52,528 nucleotides of DNA from MGML01 sp034416335 (GCA_034416335.1 DAOULV010000032.1:1-52528), one strand, 5' to 3'; positions 25,639 through 34,565 are shown, counted from the first letter of the stretch. The notes: a model not told the origin generated them from the sequence alone. Numbers and translations are program-made.

Positions 25639-26190
25639 CATATTATCAGAAAAATATCAATAGTTGAAGTAAGTGGTACTATTCGGTTTTGATTGTGATT
25701 TTCGGTTCACCCCCTTTATCCCCATCAAACAGTTGCCGTATTCAGCAGAAATATTCCGATTGTTTGATGGGGGAAGAGTGTGGGAGAGGGGCAAAGCCCA
25801 AGGCAATCCGTTCCTCCTTCGTCATTACGAGGAGTCTGCCGAGGCGGACGACGTGGCAATTTCCAGTAAAGGATATGCGTAATTTTTCGGAATAACACAT
25901 TCCTCTCCCTTGAGGGGAGAGGATTAAAGTGAGGGTGAAAATTGGATTTATGTCACCCTCATCCTAACCTTCCCCCATCAAGGGGGAAGGGACTAGTTGT
26001 AGTGGTTTGCCTGTAGACATTGAGGACTCGCAATGACAATTAGACCAACCAGATACAAACATAACCGAGAAAGCAATCTTGAACGAGTCTATAGATGTAT
26101 TCTGAGATATCTTTGAATTGTTATATATCACGACCGGATTCTAATATTATCGGAGTGTGCCTGAATATCCAAACGTGATAGAATGTCTGT
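25639..26190. other. Gene-free stretch with fragments of dispersed repeats
   Basis: About 550 bp without a credible gene. 25820-25866 is a partial, inverse copy of repeat family A (GTCATTACGAGGAGTC...). 25902-26000 has palindromic CTCTCCCTTGAGGGGAGAG, AGTGAGGGTG and its inverse CACCCTCAT, and CTTCCCCC/GGGGGAAG. 26027-26041 has another short piece ending CTCGCAATGAC. An extended -10 for the next gene sits at 26176-26184. Confidence 0.7.
26176..26184 (+). promoter_or_regulatory. Extended -10 promoter (TGATAGAAT) next to start codon
   Basis: TG, one base, then TAGAAT at 26179-26184; the ATG follows after only 6 bases and there is no Shine-Dalgarno sequence, so a leaderless transcript is likely. 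Confidence 0.4.
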
Positions 26191-26817
26191 ATGGTGAACA
26201 ACGGTATAACCGACTGGGAATCCGAGGAGATATTCAAGCTTGATCTTGAAAGATACGGATTGTCACACCTGGAAGGCCGGAACATTCTCAGTCTGGATGA
26301 ACAGGATATGGACAGGCTGCTCGAAGCTCTCGGCAAGGATGATATTTCTCTGACGGTATCCCTGCCGTGCACACCAGACGTCCTGTTAGAACTTGCATCC
26401 ACATCCGAATGCAGGAAATGCGGTAAATGCTGCCAGCCAAATCCTTTGAATCCGGCAAGCCCGGGAATCGAGGTATTCAAAGAAGAACTCGCCGGGATAG
26501 CAGATTTCCTCCACGTGCCATACGAGGGCCTCGAAGCAAAGACGGCACGGGGTAAGTTTGTCCCTCATCCGTTTGGGTGGACCGGACTTTCTTCGACAAG
26601 ATGGCTTCCCTTGCCCTGTCCTTTTTTCAATTCCGAGCAGAACAGCTGCGGCGTCCACAATGTCCGTCCCGTCGTCTGCAGGATCCATCCGATAATATTC
26701 ATCGGCGATAACGCCAGTTTCTCCATAAAACTTAACTGCGATTACGGCAAGGACCTGATAAAAACCGCTTACGAGTGGGTCAGGAAGAACGACCCCGACT
26801 GCGAAATAATCCTGTAA
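26191..26817 (+). CDS. YkgJ/UPF0153-type cysteine-cluster protein
   Basis: 208 aa. After a ~70-residue N-terminal part comes the cluster CRKCGKCC (about residues 72-79), then CPFF and the CGVHNVRPVVCRIHP segment, the pattern of the zinc/iron-chelating CxxCxxCC family. The role of these proteins is unknown; metal binding is inferred from the cysteines. The N-terminal ~65 residues are not part of the core family. The start has no ribosome binding site and lies next to an extended -10 box. Confidence 0.85.
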   Translation: MVNNGITDWESEEIFKLDLERYGLSHLEGRNILSLDEQDMDRLLEALGKDDISLTVSLPCTPDVLLELASTSECRKCGKCCQPNPLNPASPGIEVFKEELAGIADFLHVPYEGLEAKTARGKFVPHPFGWTGLSSTRWLPLPCPFFNSEQNSCGVHNVRPVVCRIHPIIFIGDNASFSIKLNCDYGKDLIKTAYEWVRKNDPDCEIIL

Positions 26818-26882
26818 ATGACCGTTTTTCAACGTCGCTTGCATCGATAACTATTCAACCACCGAAATGAAAGGACAGAAAG

Positions 26883-27170
26883 ATCGACTATAAGAAGAAG
26901 TCAGTCATCTGGATATCCGGTCTTTCAGCTATCTGTATCCTGATAGTCTGGCACGTAACGCAGTGGTATACCGGCGGGATGTATACCAGGCTTATGGAAC
27001 TGGTTGAAGAAGGAAAAGCATACCTTACCGTAATATACAACATCGGCCTGATTGCTATTCTGGCGATTACACTCGGTCTGCTGATGGGGAAGATTTCAGA
27101 CCTCATCGGCTACAACAAGCAGGCCACCGACGAAGCCGATTCTCTGGATGAGGTGGACGCCGAAAAATGA
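26883..27170 (+). CDS. Two-helix membrane protein upstream of TSUP permease, start codon uncertain
   Basis: The frame is open from 26871 (after a TGA at 26868) to 27170. A good ribosome binding site (AAAGGA, 26870-26875) lies 7 bases before an ATC at 26883, with no ATG, GTG or TTG before the ATG at 26979. Starting at ATC gives ~95 aa with two hydrophobic helices: VIWISGLSAICILIVWH and the later YNIGLIAILAITLGLLMG. Starting at ATG 26979 would delete helix 1 and have no ribosome binding site. Either a rare ATC start is used or a base is wrong or mutated. The stop overlaps the TSUP ATG, so it is likely a small partner of that permease. Confidence 0.6.
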   Translation: MDYKKKSVIWISGLSAICILIVWHVTQWYTGGMYTRLMELVEEGKAYLTVIYNIGLIAILAITLGLLMGKISDLIGYNKQATDEADSLDEVDAEK

Positions 27171-28234
27171 CTCACCTGTCTATACTACCCGGTATTGAAA
27201 TCAATTTAGTCCTCGTTGTCATTCTCAGCCTGGCAGCCGGAGTAATAAGCGGTTTCGTAGGGGTAGGCGGCGGTTTTATAATGACCCCTGCTCTCATCAT
27301 ACTTGGTTTCCCCGCGCAATATGCCGTGGGGACAAGCGTACTCTGGGTAATGGGTAACTCAATCATCGGGACGTTCAGGCACAGGCGACTTGGAAACGTC
27401 GATTTCAAGCTTGGCGGAATAATGATAGTTTTTATGGTATGCGGAGTTGAACTGGGAATCCGGGCTCTCACCGCCGCTAAAAACGCCGGAATGGCCGATA
27501 CTGCCGTGCTGTCTGCGACAATTGTTGTCCTGCTTACTGTAGGGGGATCGGTTTTCTGGGAAACCACCCAGACGAAAGCTAAAATGGACAGAATGATTAG
27601 AGATAAGGATGATGCTGCTGGAGATAGTCACTTTTCATCGCTGGTCGCGGTGTTGTCACGGGTAAAACTGCCGCCTATCATATATTTCCCAAAGGCCGAT
27701 GCCAGAATTTCGCTCTGGGCTTTGATAGCCCTGGGAGTATCCACAGGAATACTGAGCAGCTTTATCGGCATCGGCGGAGGGTTTATCATTGTACCGTCAC
27801 TGGTATATCTGTTCGGGGTACCTTCCTTTATCGCGGTTGGTACGAACTTATTTAAAATTATCTTCCCGACAGCGTTCGGTGCTATAAGGTATACACTGGA
27901 CGGTAACGTGATAATATTTGTTTCAGCTATTATGCTCTTCGGTTCATCAGTAGGGATATATTTCGGCTCGTTACTCACAAGGTATCTCAGAGATATATCG
28001 ATGCGGTACATACTGGCATCAGCAGCACTTGTAGCCTTAATTGGGGCAGTTTTCAAACTGATAGCGGTTTTAGGGAAAAGTGATGCTTCCTGGCTTCGTT
28101 ATGGAATGACAATAATAACCTTCGGCGGACTGGCATTGATTGTCTGCATACTCATCGCCCTTTATATTGCCGCCCTGCGCCGCCGAAAAGGCAAATATAT
28201 CCCCTTATGGATACAATCGCTGGTAAATGACTAA
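27167..28234 (+). CDS. TSUP family (TauE/SafE) sulfite/organosulfur exporter-like permease
   Basis: 355 aa with about eight to nine transmembrane helices and the duplicated TSUP motif: FVGVGGGFIMTPAL (about residues 26-39) and FIGIGGGFIIVPSL (about 202-215). TSUP proteins move sulfite, thiosulfate, sulfoacetate or related anions. It overlaps a small two-helix membrane gene and faces a CoA-disulfide reductase-rhodanese gene, so a role in sulfur compound traffic is a reasonable inference. The loop between the halves is long (~50 residues). Confidence 0.9.
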   Translation: MTHLSILPGIEINLVLVVILSLAAGVISGFVGVGGGFIMTPALIILGFPAQYAVGTSVLWVMGNSIIGTFRHRRLGNVDFKLGGIMIVFMVCGVELGIRALTAAKNAGMADTAVLSATIVVLLTVGGSVFWETTQTKAKMDRMIRDKDDAAGDSHFSSLVAVLSRVKLPPIIYFPKADARISLWALIALGVSTGILSSFIGIGGGFIIVPSLVYLFGVPSFIAVGTNLFKIIFPTAFGAIRYTLDGNVIIFVSAIMLFGSSVGIYFGSLLTRYLRDISMRYILASAALVALIGAVFKLIAVLGKSDASWLRYGMTIITFGGLALIVCILIALYIAALRRRKGKYIPLWIQSLVND

Positions 28235-28251
28235 ATCAACCCGGGGCCTTT

Positions 28252-29931
28252 TTATCCATCATTTTCAAGCTGTTTCCAGGCCTGGTAGGTCTTATATCCA
28301 CCTGAAATATTGGTACAATCGAATCCGTTGAGGATTAGTATGCGGGTTGCATAATAAGAGGTCTTGCCCTGGTTACAGTAAACCTGGATTTTTTCGCTTT
28401 TATCCAGATTGGTCAGATACCCTCTTAAACTTCCCAGAGGTACATTAACAGCACCTTCGACATGCCCTTCCTTAAAATCATTCGGTTCGCGAAGATCCAG
28501 CAGGACTCCGCTATTCGGGTCGGTCCTGTCCCATTGAGTGACCGGAACGTCGCCCCTGAGGATATTGGCCGACGCCATACCGGCCAGATTTACCACTTCC
28601 TTGGCCGAACCGAACTGAGGTGCATAGCACAGTTCGGCTTCTTCAAGGTCGAACACAGTCGCACCCATTTGTATTGCCATTGCAATGACATCTATCCGTT
28701 TTTCTATGCCTTCATAACCGACAGCCTGTGCCCCCAGTACTCGCCCGTCCTCGCTGGAAAAAATCAATTTCATAGCCATAAAGCTTGAACCGGGATAATA
28801 TTCGGCATGGTTTCTCGGGTGCAGGTACACCTTCTCATAAGGAATTACATTTCCGTTCTCGGCATATCGCTTCAGACTTTTTTCACTTACTCCGGTTGAA
28901 GCTATGTTCAGGTCGAAGATGCGGCACACAGCAGTTGACTGCACTCCGCGAAAAAGGCGTTTTCTACCGAATATGGAATCGGCGGCAATCCTTGCCTGGC
29001 GGTTGGCCGGATTAGCCAGCAGACTGAGTACTTGTTCTCCGGAAATTATGTCTCTGGACTCTACTACGTCTCCCACCGCCCAGATATTACTGTCGCTGGT
29101 CTGCATATATTCATTTACCCTGATGCCACCCCGGTCGCCGATTTCCAGTCCCGCATCGCGCGCCAGGTCATTTTCAGGTTTGCTGCCGATAGCCAGAATT
29201 ACCATGTCACAGGAAAGCCCTTTGTCAGGTTCGGTAACCACATTTATCCGCGAGCCGGCTTCACCGAGCGAAAACGACTTCACGGCAGTGTTCAGGTACA
29301 GGTCAACCCCCTTTTCAGTAAGCTTTTCGTGGACCTGGGCAGTCATTTCCGGGTCGAAGAAAGGTATAACATGCGGCAGCATTTCGATAACGGATACCTT
29401 GACTCCCAGTCCTGCCAGGTTCTCGGCCATTTCCAGACCGATAAGACCGCCGCCAACCACGGCTGCTGTTTTAACACCGTTATTTTTTATCCATTCCTTA
29501 ATCCGGTTGCTGTCCGGAATACTTCGCAGAGTAAAGATACCCGGCAGGTCTATGCCGGGCAGATTGGGTTTAACCGGCTGCGAACCGGTAGCGAGTACCA
29601 GCGAATCATAGCTCTCGGTGTATTCGTTGCCGGTCTGTAAATCCTTTACGTTAATTGTCTTGCCGGACTTATCAACCGATACAACTTCACTGAAAAGACG
29701 GACATCGATGTTAAAATTGTCCCTGAAATCCTCCGGTTTTGCGACAAGAAGATTATCTTCTTTCTGTATTATTTCGCCGATATAGTAGGGAAGTCCACAA
29801 TTGGCAAACGAAACATAAGGACCGCGGTCAAGCATTATTATTTCGACTTCCTCGGATAGACGGCGAGCTCTCGCTGCGCAGGTGGCACCTCCCGCTACCG
29901 CACCGACTATGACAATTTTTTGTTTGGACAT
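28252..29931 (-). CDS. CoA-disulfide reductase/polysulfide reductase with C-terminal rhodanese domain
   Basis: 559 aa. An FAD domain starts VIVGAVAGGATCAARARR and carries the single active cysteine Cys45 in SFANCGLPYYIG, the hallmark of CoA-disulfide reductases. A NAD(P)H-binding GGGLIGLEMAENL follows at about residue 160 and a C-terminal dimerisation domain. Residues ~460-559 form a rhodanese domain with active-site Cys519 in VYCNQGKTS. Such fusions reduce CoA-disulfide, CoA-persulfide or polysulfide using NAD(P)H. Encoded convergently with the TSUP permease. Confidence 0.92.
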   Translation of the reverse strand: MSKQKIVIVGAVAGGATCAARARRLSEEVEIIMLDRGPYVSFANCGLPYYIGEIIQKEDNLLVAKPEDFRDNFNIDVRLFSEVVSVDKSGKTINVKDLQTGNEYTESYDSLVLATGSQPVKPNLPGIDLPGIFTLRSIPDSNRIKEWIKNNGVKTAAVVGGGLIGLEMAENLAGLGVKVSVIEMLPHVIPFFDPEMTAQVHEKLTEKGVDLYLNTAVKSFSLGEAGSRINVVTEPDKGLSCDMVILAIGSKPENDLARDAGLEIGDRGGIRVNEYMQTSDSNIWAVGDVVESRDIISGEQVLSLLANPANRQARIAADSIFGRKRLFRGVQSTAVCRIFDLNIASTGVSEKSLKRYAENGNVIPYEKVYLHPRNHAEYYPGSSFMAMKLIFSSEDGRVLGAQAVGYEGIEKRIDVIAMAIQMGATVFDLEEAELCYAPQFGSAKEVVNLAGMASANILRGDVPVTQWDRTDPNSGVLLDLREPNDFKEGHVEGAVNVPLGSLRGYLTNLDKSEKIQVYCNQGKTSYYATRILILNGFDCTNISGGYKTYQAWKQLENDG

Positions 29932-30017
29932 CAGAATTCATCCTTTACATAACATTATTTTCAATAATACAGCTTATCCTGATATTTAAAATAGGGGACA
30001 CTGTATACATATCGGTT

Positions 30018-30458
30018 TTATTTCCGGCTTTTCAGCTCTTCGATGGACGTTTCCCAGTTTTCCTTGTGGAATATTTCATCGTCTATCAGTTGTCTGATCA
30101 ACTTTACTGTATCTTCATCGAAGTGAACTTTTTTGAGAAAAGAGTTATAGTCGCTTATTGCCCGGCTTTCGACGAAGACGTCCACTTTAAGCACGAATAT
30201 TTGTCCGAACGTACCTGCAATATTAGAGATTATCCTTCCGACGGTCTGGAAGAGAAAACCGATACGAGACTGGTTTCCCTGGAGTTCAACAATCCGTTTC
30301 CACAGAAGGTCGACGTGCTCCCGTTCATTTTCTGCAGCCGCGTCGAGTTTTTCCGTTATTGAACTTTCTTTGAATGCGCGCCTCTGGGAAAGATATACCT
30401 GTGTGGCGAATCTTTCCATATTGTACATTAATTTCAATGAGTTTATGTCCCATCTCAT
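30018..30458 (-). CDS. Ferritin-like di-iron protein (COQ7/rubrerythrin-like)
   Basis: 146 aa, all helical. Putative metal ligands lie in four helices: Glu in YNMERFA, Glu and His in ENEREHVDLL, Glu in VESRAISDY, and Glu/His in DDEIFHKENW, the spacing of a di-iron four-helix bundle. The central helix pair carries a hydrophobic stretch (TVGRIISNIAGTFGQIF) as in COQ7-like members. A role in oxygen or peroxide defence is likely in an anaerobe but not shown. Confidence 0.75.
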   Translation of the reverse strand: MRWDINSLKLMYNMERFATQVYLSQRRAFKESSITEKLDAAAENEREHVDLLWKRIVELQGNQSRIGFLFQTVGRIISNIAGTFGQIFVLKVDVFVESRAISDYNSFLKKVHFDEDTVKLIRQLIDDEIFHKENWETSIEELKSRK

Positions 30459-30526
30459 ATCACATCTCTCTATACCGGACTAAACAGCCCGGTGTCCTGT
30501 GCAGGTCTTCTAATTATACCAGTTTT

Positions 30527-30889
30527 CTATGCTCTTGCGTCCCATCCTCCGGAGGGCGGCCTGTTAACCGGCGGGGGAGGATCGGGCATACCGAGACGGA
30601 AGTGCTCCCCGGTGTCGTTTCTTTTCCACCGCACTCTCTGGTTCAGAGGATGGTTAAGAATAATAGCGCCTTTCTGCCACAGAGGACAGGCATCGACGCA
30701 GCAGCCGTCATACCAGCATTCATCCGGGTATAGTATAACAGGCGATTTACCTTTCTCGGGATTCGGCATAAGTATATCCATTACGCAGACATCGACACAT
30801 ATATTACATCCCGAACATACATCCTCATTGAATATTACCGGATTGTTCGGCGTTACCGGATTAGGATACATTTTCACATCATCAGACAT
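30527..30889 (-). CDS. AprB-like two-cluster ferredoxin
   Basis: 120 aa from the ATG at 30889, chosen over a farther ATG because GGAG lies just upstream and the earlier one falls within the flavoprotein gene. Two cluster motifs, CSGCNICVDVCVMD and CWYDGCCVDACP (the latter with an unusual spacing), are followed by a long tail VRWKRNDTGEHFRLGMPDP and a Pro-rich end. A tail of this sort that wraps the flavoprotein is known in adenylylsulfate reductase beta. It lies 16 bases after the flavoprotein gene in one operon. Confidence 0.85.
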   Translation of the reverse strand: MSDDVKMYPNPVTPNNPVIFNEDVCSGCNICVDVCVMDILMPNPEKGKSPVILYPDECWYDGCCVDACPLWQKGAIILNHPLNQRVRWKRNDTGEHFRLGMPDPPPPVNRPPSGGWDARA

Positions 30890-30905
30890 AGGCACACTCC
30901 ATTCA

Positions 30906-32843
30906 TTACAGACCGCAATGGTCCTGATAGTTCTTTTCCATATCACCGTAATAGTCAAGCGCCAGTTCGTCGACCTTTACGTCCCCTTCGTCCAGTTTTA
31001 TAGTCACCCATTTATTCCATTCCGGCGGATCGATCTCCGGGAAATCAGTCCGGGTGAAATCCAGGTGAGAGCTGCTGGCTTTACGGGCACGGCTGGCTTC
31101 GAACATCATCCTGCCCACGGTTATTATATTGAACACCTCGAGGACGCGATACAGTTCGTGGGGAGTCCTGGCACGGGCAGTAGCTGCTTCACCCGCTTCC
31201 AGTTCATCCAGCCACTTCAGTCCTATCGAAAGCAGTTCTTCGTTCTTGAGTTCACCGCAGTAGTCCTGAAGTATCTTGCAGATACCCGCATTCAGTTCCT
31301 TCCAGTCCATTCCGCTATTTCTATATACAGGTGCGTAAACACGGGCTTTTTCAGCATCAATCTGGCGTCTGTCGGCACCCATTTCGTCGGCGCCGCGTGC
31401 GTATTCGGCTGCTTTTCTGCCGGCATATCTGCCGGTAGCGGCTGCATACGCATGGTCGCCATTGGTAAATACCTGACTACCGGCTGCATACAGACCGTCC
31501 AGAGTCGTCTTAAGATCCCAGTCCACTATCGGACCTCCTCCCGACGAAGTGCCGCTGGAATACGTCCTCCACTGGGGCGGACCCAGACCTCCCCATCCGC
31601 CGTCATACGATTGCAGAAGGTCTTTATCGGGATCGAATCCGGCTTGCGAATAAGTATGATATATGGGTATCAGCGTCCTGCCTTCCTGGGCTATCATCAT
31701 CCCCCAGATAACCCGGCGTTCGTGTTCCGGCATTGATGCAAGATCGGCATATATCGGCAGTGCGAATTCACCTTTTTTAACACGTTCACGCCAGTCGGGT
31801 ATAAGCATCGGACTCCGGTACTCGTATTCTCTTCCCATATCGAGGAAATACTTTTGACCCGGTGCAGGCCGGTACCTCTGAGCAACGGAAGTAAGTATCC
31901 TCCCGTTACGGTCTACCCAGGGAATTTCCTTACCATTGGCATCCACCATCGTGCAGGCATACCAGGTGTTATGGGCATTTCCGACACCATACTGCGGGTA
32001 ACCGTAGGGAAGACCGCCACCATGACCGGAGTGTTCTACCTGGGCGAATTCAGCCCCGGCTCTCCACGCCATTGCGTGGCCGTCACCTGATGCGGTGGAG
32101 GGACGATGAGTCGATGCAAGCCCCTTCAATTCCGTTGAAAATATAAACTGACGCTGGGGCAAGAACATGCTCAAGATACTGGCACGCGCCTTGAATATAT
32201 AAAACTCACCGGTGCGTACACTCACTCCGGTTGCTCCGACTACCGGAGCCCCAACTTTTCCACCTTTGTTCAGCAGGCTGGTAATCATTACGCGGTCGTA
32301 TATCTTTACTCCCAATCTGAGGCATTCATTATAAAGAAATTGCTTTACATGAGCACCCCAGACCCGGACGCAGTATTTAGCCGTGTAATCATACGCAAAC
32401 ATCAGCCTGGTTGCTTCGTCTCGAAAATCAGCTCCTTTGAATTCGTCTTCGGAGTCCCTGATTTTCATCCCCATACTTTCGAGTTCCAGCAGACAGTCAT
32501 AGCTTTCCATCGACGTGATATGCTGGCTGATTCCGCATCGCCAGCCGCCGTAGTTTTTTATGGTTACCTGTGAGAACTCCAGGGGATCGATAGGGCAGGC
32601 CGGGTTTGTAACGGCAGCATGCCAGTGGTCAACACCGGAGCCGCCGGCACCGCTGGTCTTGGTTGCTCCTTTGTCCACCAGGACGACTTTCGCTCCTTTC
32701 CTGGCAGCACTTATCGCCGCCCAGCAACCGGCAATCCCGCCGCCGAGTACCAGAACGTCGCTGCTGACCTCATATTCTTTTTGATAATTTACCGGATACG
32801 GCCATTCCGGAGCGTAATCTTTGATCAGTTCTTCGTAATGCAA
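30906..32843 (-). CDS. AprA-like/fumarate reductase-family flavoprotein
   Basis: 645 aa from a TTG after AAGGAGG. An FAD Rossmann motif GGGIAG lies at residues 34-39, then VDKGATKTSGAGGSG. A C-terminal FAD contact reads GLYAAGSQVFTNGDHAYAAATGRYAG, and the helical tail has ARTPHELYRVLEVFNI. Its size and the linked ferredoxin resemble adenylylsulfate reductase AprAB more than succinate dehydrogenase, which would need an iron-sulfur subunit of ~240 aa. No sat, dsr or qmo genes are in the window, so the substrate is unknown. Confidence 0.85.
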   Translation of the reverse strand: MHYEELIKDYAPEWPYPVNYQKEYEVSSDVLVLGGGIAGCWAAISAARKGAKVVLVDKGATKTSGAGGSGVDHWHAAVTNPACPIDPLEFSQVTIKNYGGWRCGISQHITSMESYDCLLELESMGMKIRDSEDEFKGADFRDEATRLMFAYDYTAKYCVRVWGAHVKQFLYNECLRLGVKIYDRVMITSLLNKGGKVGAPVVGATGVSVRTGEFYIFKARASILSMFLPQRQFIFSTELKGLASTHRPSTASGDGHAMAWRAGAEFAQVEHSGHGGGLPYGYPQYGVGNAHNTWYACTMVDANGKEIPWVDRNGRILTSVAQRYRPAPGQKYFLDMGREYEYRSPMLIPDWRERVKKGEFALPIYADLASMPEHERRVIWGMMIAQEGRTLIPIYHTYSQAGFDPDKDLLQSYDGGWGGLGPPQWRTYSSGTSSGGGPIVDWDLKTTLDGLYAAGSQVFTNGDHAYAAATGRYAGRKAAEYARGADEMGADRRQIDAEKARVYAPVYRNSGMDWKELNAGICKILQDYCGELKNEELLSIGLKWLDELEAGEAATARARTPHELYRVLEVFNIITVGRMMFEASRARKASSSHLDFTRTDFPEIDPPEWNKWVTIKLDEGDVKVDELALDYYGDMEKNYQDHCGL

Positions 32844-32882
32844 CTAAATACCTCCTTATATATAATCGACAAGGTACAGCTT

Positions 32883-33437
32883 TCATTTATCAAGGTGCGC
32901 TGCATAGGCGGAATAGGTATTGGAATCGAAAAGGACGAATACAACTTCCTTTATCGACGTATCGGCGGATGTCAGGAATTCTTTTACTGCGCCGAGGGCA
33001 ACTGCGGACGCTTTATCCACCGGGTAACCATAGACACCGGTGCTTATGGAAGGAAAGGAGACACTCTCCAGGCCTTTCTCAGCAGCAAGAGACAGGCTTT
33101 CCTTATAAGCGCTGGCCAGCAGTTCCGGTTCACCTTTATTGCCGCCGTGCCAGACCGGACCGACGGTATGAATAACATATTTAGCCGGCAGATTTCCGCC
33201 CGTTGTTATAACCGCTTTACCGGTAGGGAGTCGTCCCTGCTTCGCTACAATCTTTTTGCATTCTTCCAGGATTGCCGGTCCCCCGGCGCGATGGATGGCG
33301 CCGTCGACTCCGCCACCACCCATTAATCCGGAGTTCGCCGCATTAACGATGGCATCTGTTTTCTGTACAGTAATATCACCCTGGATTATCGATAGGGTAG
33401 TGTGGTTTACCTTAATCGTTGAAACGGATTCTCCCAT
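32883..33437 (-). CDS. Macrodomain protein (O-acetyl-ADP-ribose/ADP-ribose hydrolase type)
   Basis: 184 aa. Signature macrodomain segments: IVNAANSGLMGGGGVDGAIH (about residues 30-49), GRLPTGKAVITTGGNLP and SISTGVYGYP near residue 130. These bind ADP-ribose; members of this subgroup hydrolyse O-acetyl-ADP-ribose or remove ADP-ribose from acidic residues. It lies 30 bases after a Sir2 deacylase gene in the same orientation, and Sir2 enzymes make exactly O-acetyl-ADP-ribose. Confidence 0.94.
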   Translation of the reverse strand: MGESVSTIKVNHTTLSIIQGDITVQKTDAIVNAANSGLMGGGGVDGAIHRAGGPAILEECKKIVAKQGRLPTGKAVITTGGNLPAKYVIHTVGPVWHGGNKGEPELLASAYKESLSLAAEKGLESVSFPSISTGVYGYPVDKASAVALGAVKEFLTSADTSIKEVVFVLFDSNTYSAYAAHLDK

Positions 33438-33467
33438 ATCTATCCTCCATTGTTCGAATGTTACTAT

Positions 33468-34271
33468 CTACTCTTTCAGCTTCTTTACTTCTTCCAGGAT
33501 ACGGGGAAGTATTTCTCCAATCATACCCTGGATAAGGTAGTCGGAAATTCTTTCTTCGGTCAGCGGGGTAGGTTCTGCATTTACCTCGATTATCGTAGCC
33601 GCCCCTCTTTCTTTAGCAACATGGGGTAAACTGGCAAAAGGATACACTACAGCCGAAGTGCCGCATATAAGCATAAGGTCGCATTTAAGGGCTTCCTCCA
33701 GGCTCTTTTCAGCTACATCGGAGGGAATGGGTTCTCCGAAAAATACGCCGTCCGTTTTGATAACGCCGCCGCATCTAGGACAGGTAGGCGGCAGTTTCCC
33801 TTCCTGCAGCAGCCGCTGAAGATCGAATTCATCTCTCCGGTACCTATTACCGCAGGAAAGACACCTGTACTTGGCAACGGAACCATGGTATTCGAGCAGG
33901 CTAACCGTCCCGGCTTTTTCATGTAGAGAATCGACATTCTGGGTTATTACGCATTTCATAATCCCCATTTTTTCAAATTCGGCGAGTATATAATGCCCTG
34001 CATTCGGTTCGGCAGAGCTCATATCACCGATACCAGATGGTCTCTTTTCCATACTAGACAGCGTATTCTCCCACCATTCTCCCGGGTCACGCATGAATTC
34101 TTCATAACTCCTGGATGCTCTTCTTTCAGCTTCAGGATTCAGCGTCCACAAACCGGACGGTCCCCGGTAGTCCTGAATTCCGGATTCAGTGGAAATCCCC
34201 GCTCCGGTGAGTGCAATCGCGTATCTCGCTTCTACCAGGTCTCCGGCAGCCCTTTCAATAAGCGCATCCAT
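33468..34271 (-). CDS. cobB: Sir2-family NAD-dependent protein deacylase
   Basis: 267 aa. NAD-binding ALTGAGISTESGIQDYRG (residues ~19-36), TQNVDSLH, catalytic His in LEYHGS and a zinc ribbon CLSC...CPRC. Note GIQDYRG in place of the usual GIPDFRG. It removes acyl groups from lysines using NAD, giving O-acyl-ADP-ribose. The next gene is a macrodomain hydrolase that would clear this product. A link to the macrodomain-associated SirTM class was considered, but no lipoyl-carrier or lipoate-ligase genes are adjacent. Confidence 0.93.
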   Translation of the reverse strand: MDALIERAAGDLVEARYAIALTGAGISTESGIQDYRGPSGLWTLNPEAERRASRSYEEFMRDPGEWWENTLSSMEKRPSGIGDMSSAEPNAGHYILAEFEKMGIMKCVITQNVDSLHEKAGTVSLLEYHGSVAKYRCLSCGNRYRRDEFDLQRLLQEGKLPPTCPRCGGVIKTDGVFFGEPIPSDVAEKSLEEALKCDLMLICGTSAVVYPFASLPHVAKERGAATIIEVNAEPTPLTEERISDYLIQGMIGEILPRILEEVKKLKE

Positions 34272-34493
34272 TATCCGTTTTCTCCGTGTGTAGTAGTATA
34301 TCGGTTCAAGTATTTAACCACATCATCCTCCAAATAATCCATATTTTCTTTTATCAATTATATGATGCGGTTGACTTCAATAATTTGTTACTATATTATA
34401 TTTCCTGTAGACAATCATCGTTATTTCTTCTTAGTGTATATTTACAACCAGTAATCCTGTTTCAGCAGGGGACACAACTCCCCTGCGATACAC

Positions 34494-34565
<72 letters not shown>

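Noticed and set aside
25673..25895. Two ~69-aa overlapping open frames
   Set aside because: They lie in repeat fragments, share the same DNA in two phases and lack start signals.
30492..31736. 414-aa plus-strand open frame
   Set aside because: Antisense to the AprA/AprB-like genes, which show clear FAD and Fe-S motifs.
30527..32843. Dissimilatory sulfate reduction locus (aprBA)
   Set aside because: No sat, dsr or qmo genes nearby, and key cluster spacing differs; only AprAB-like is claimed.
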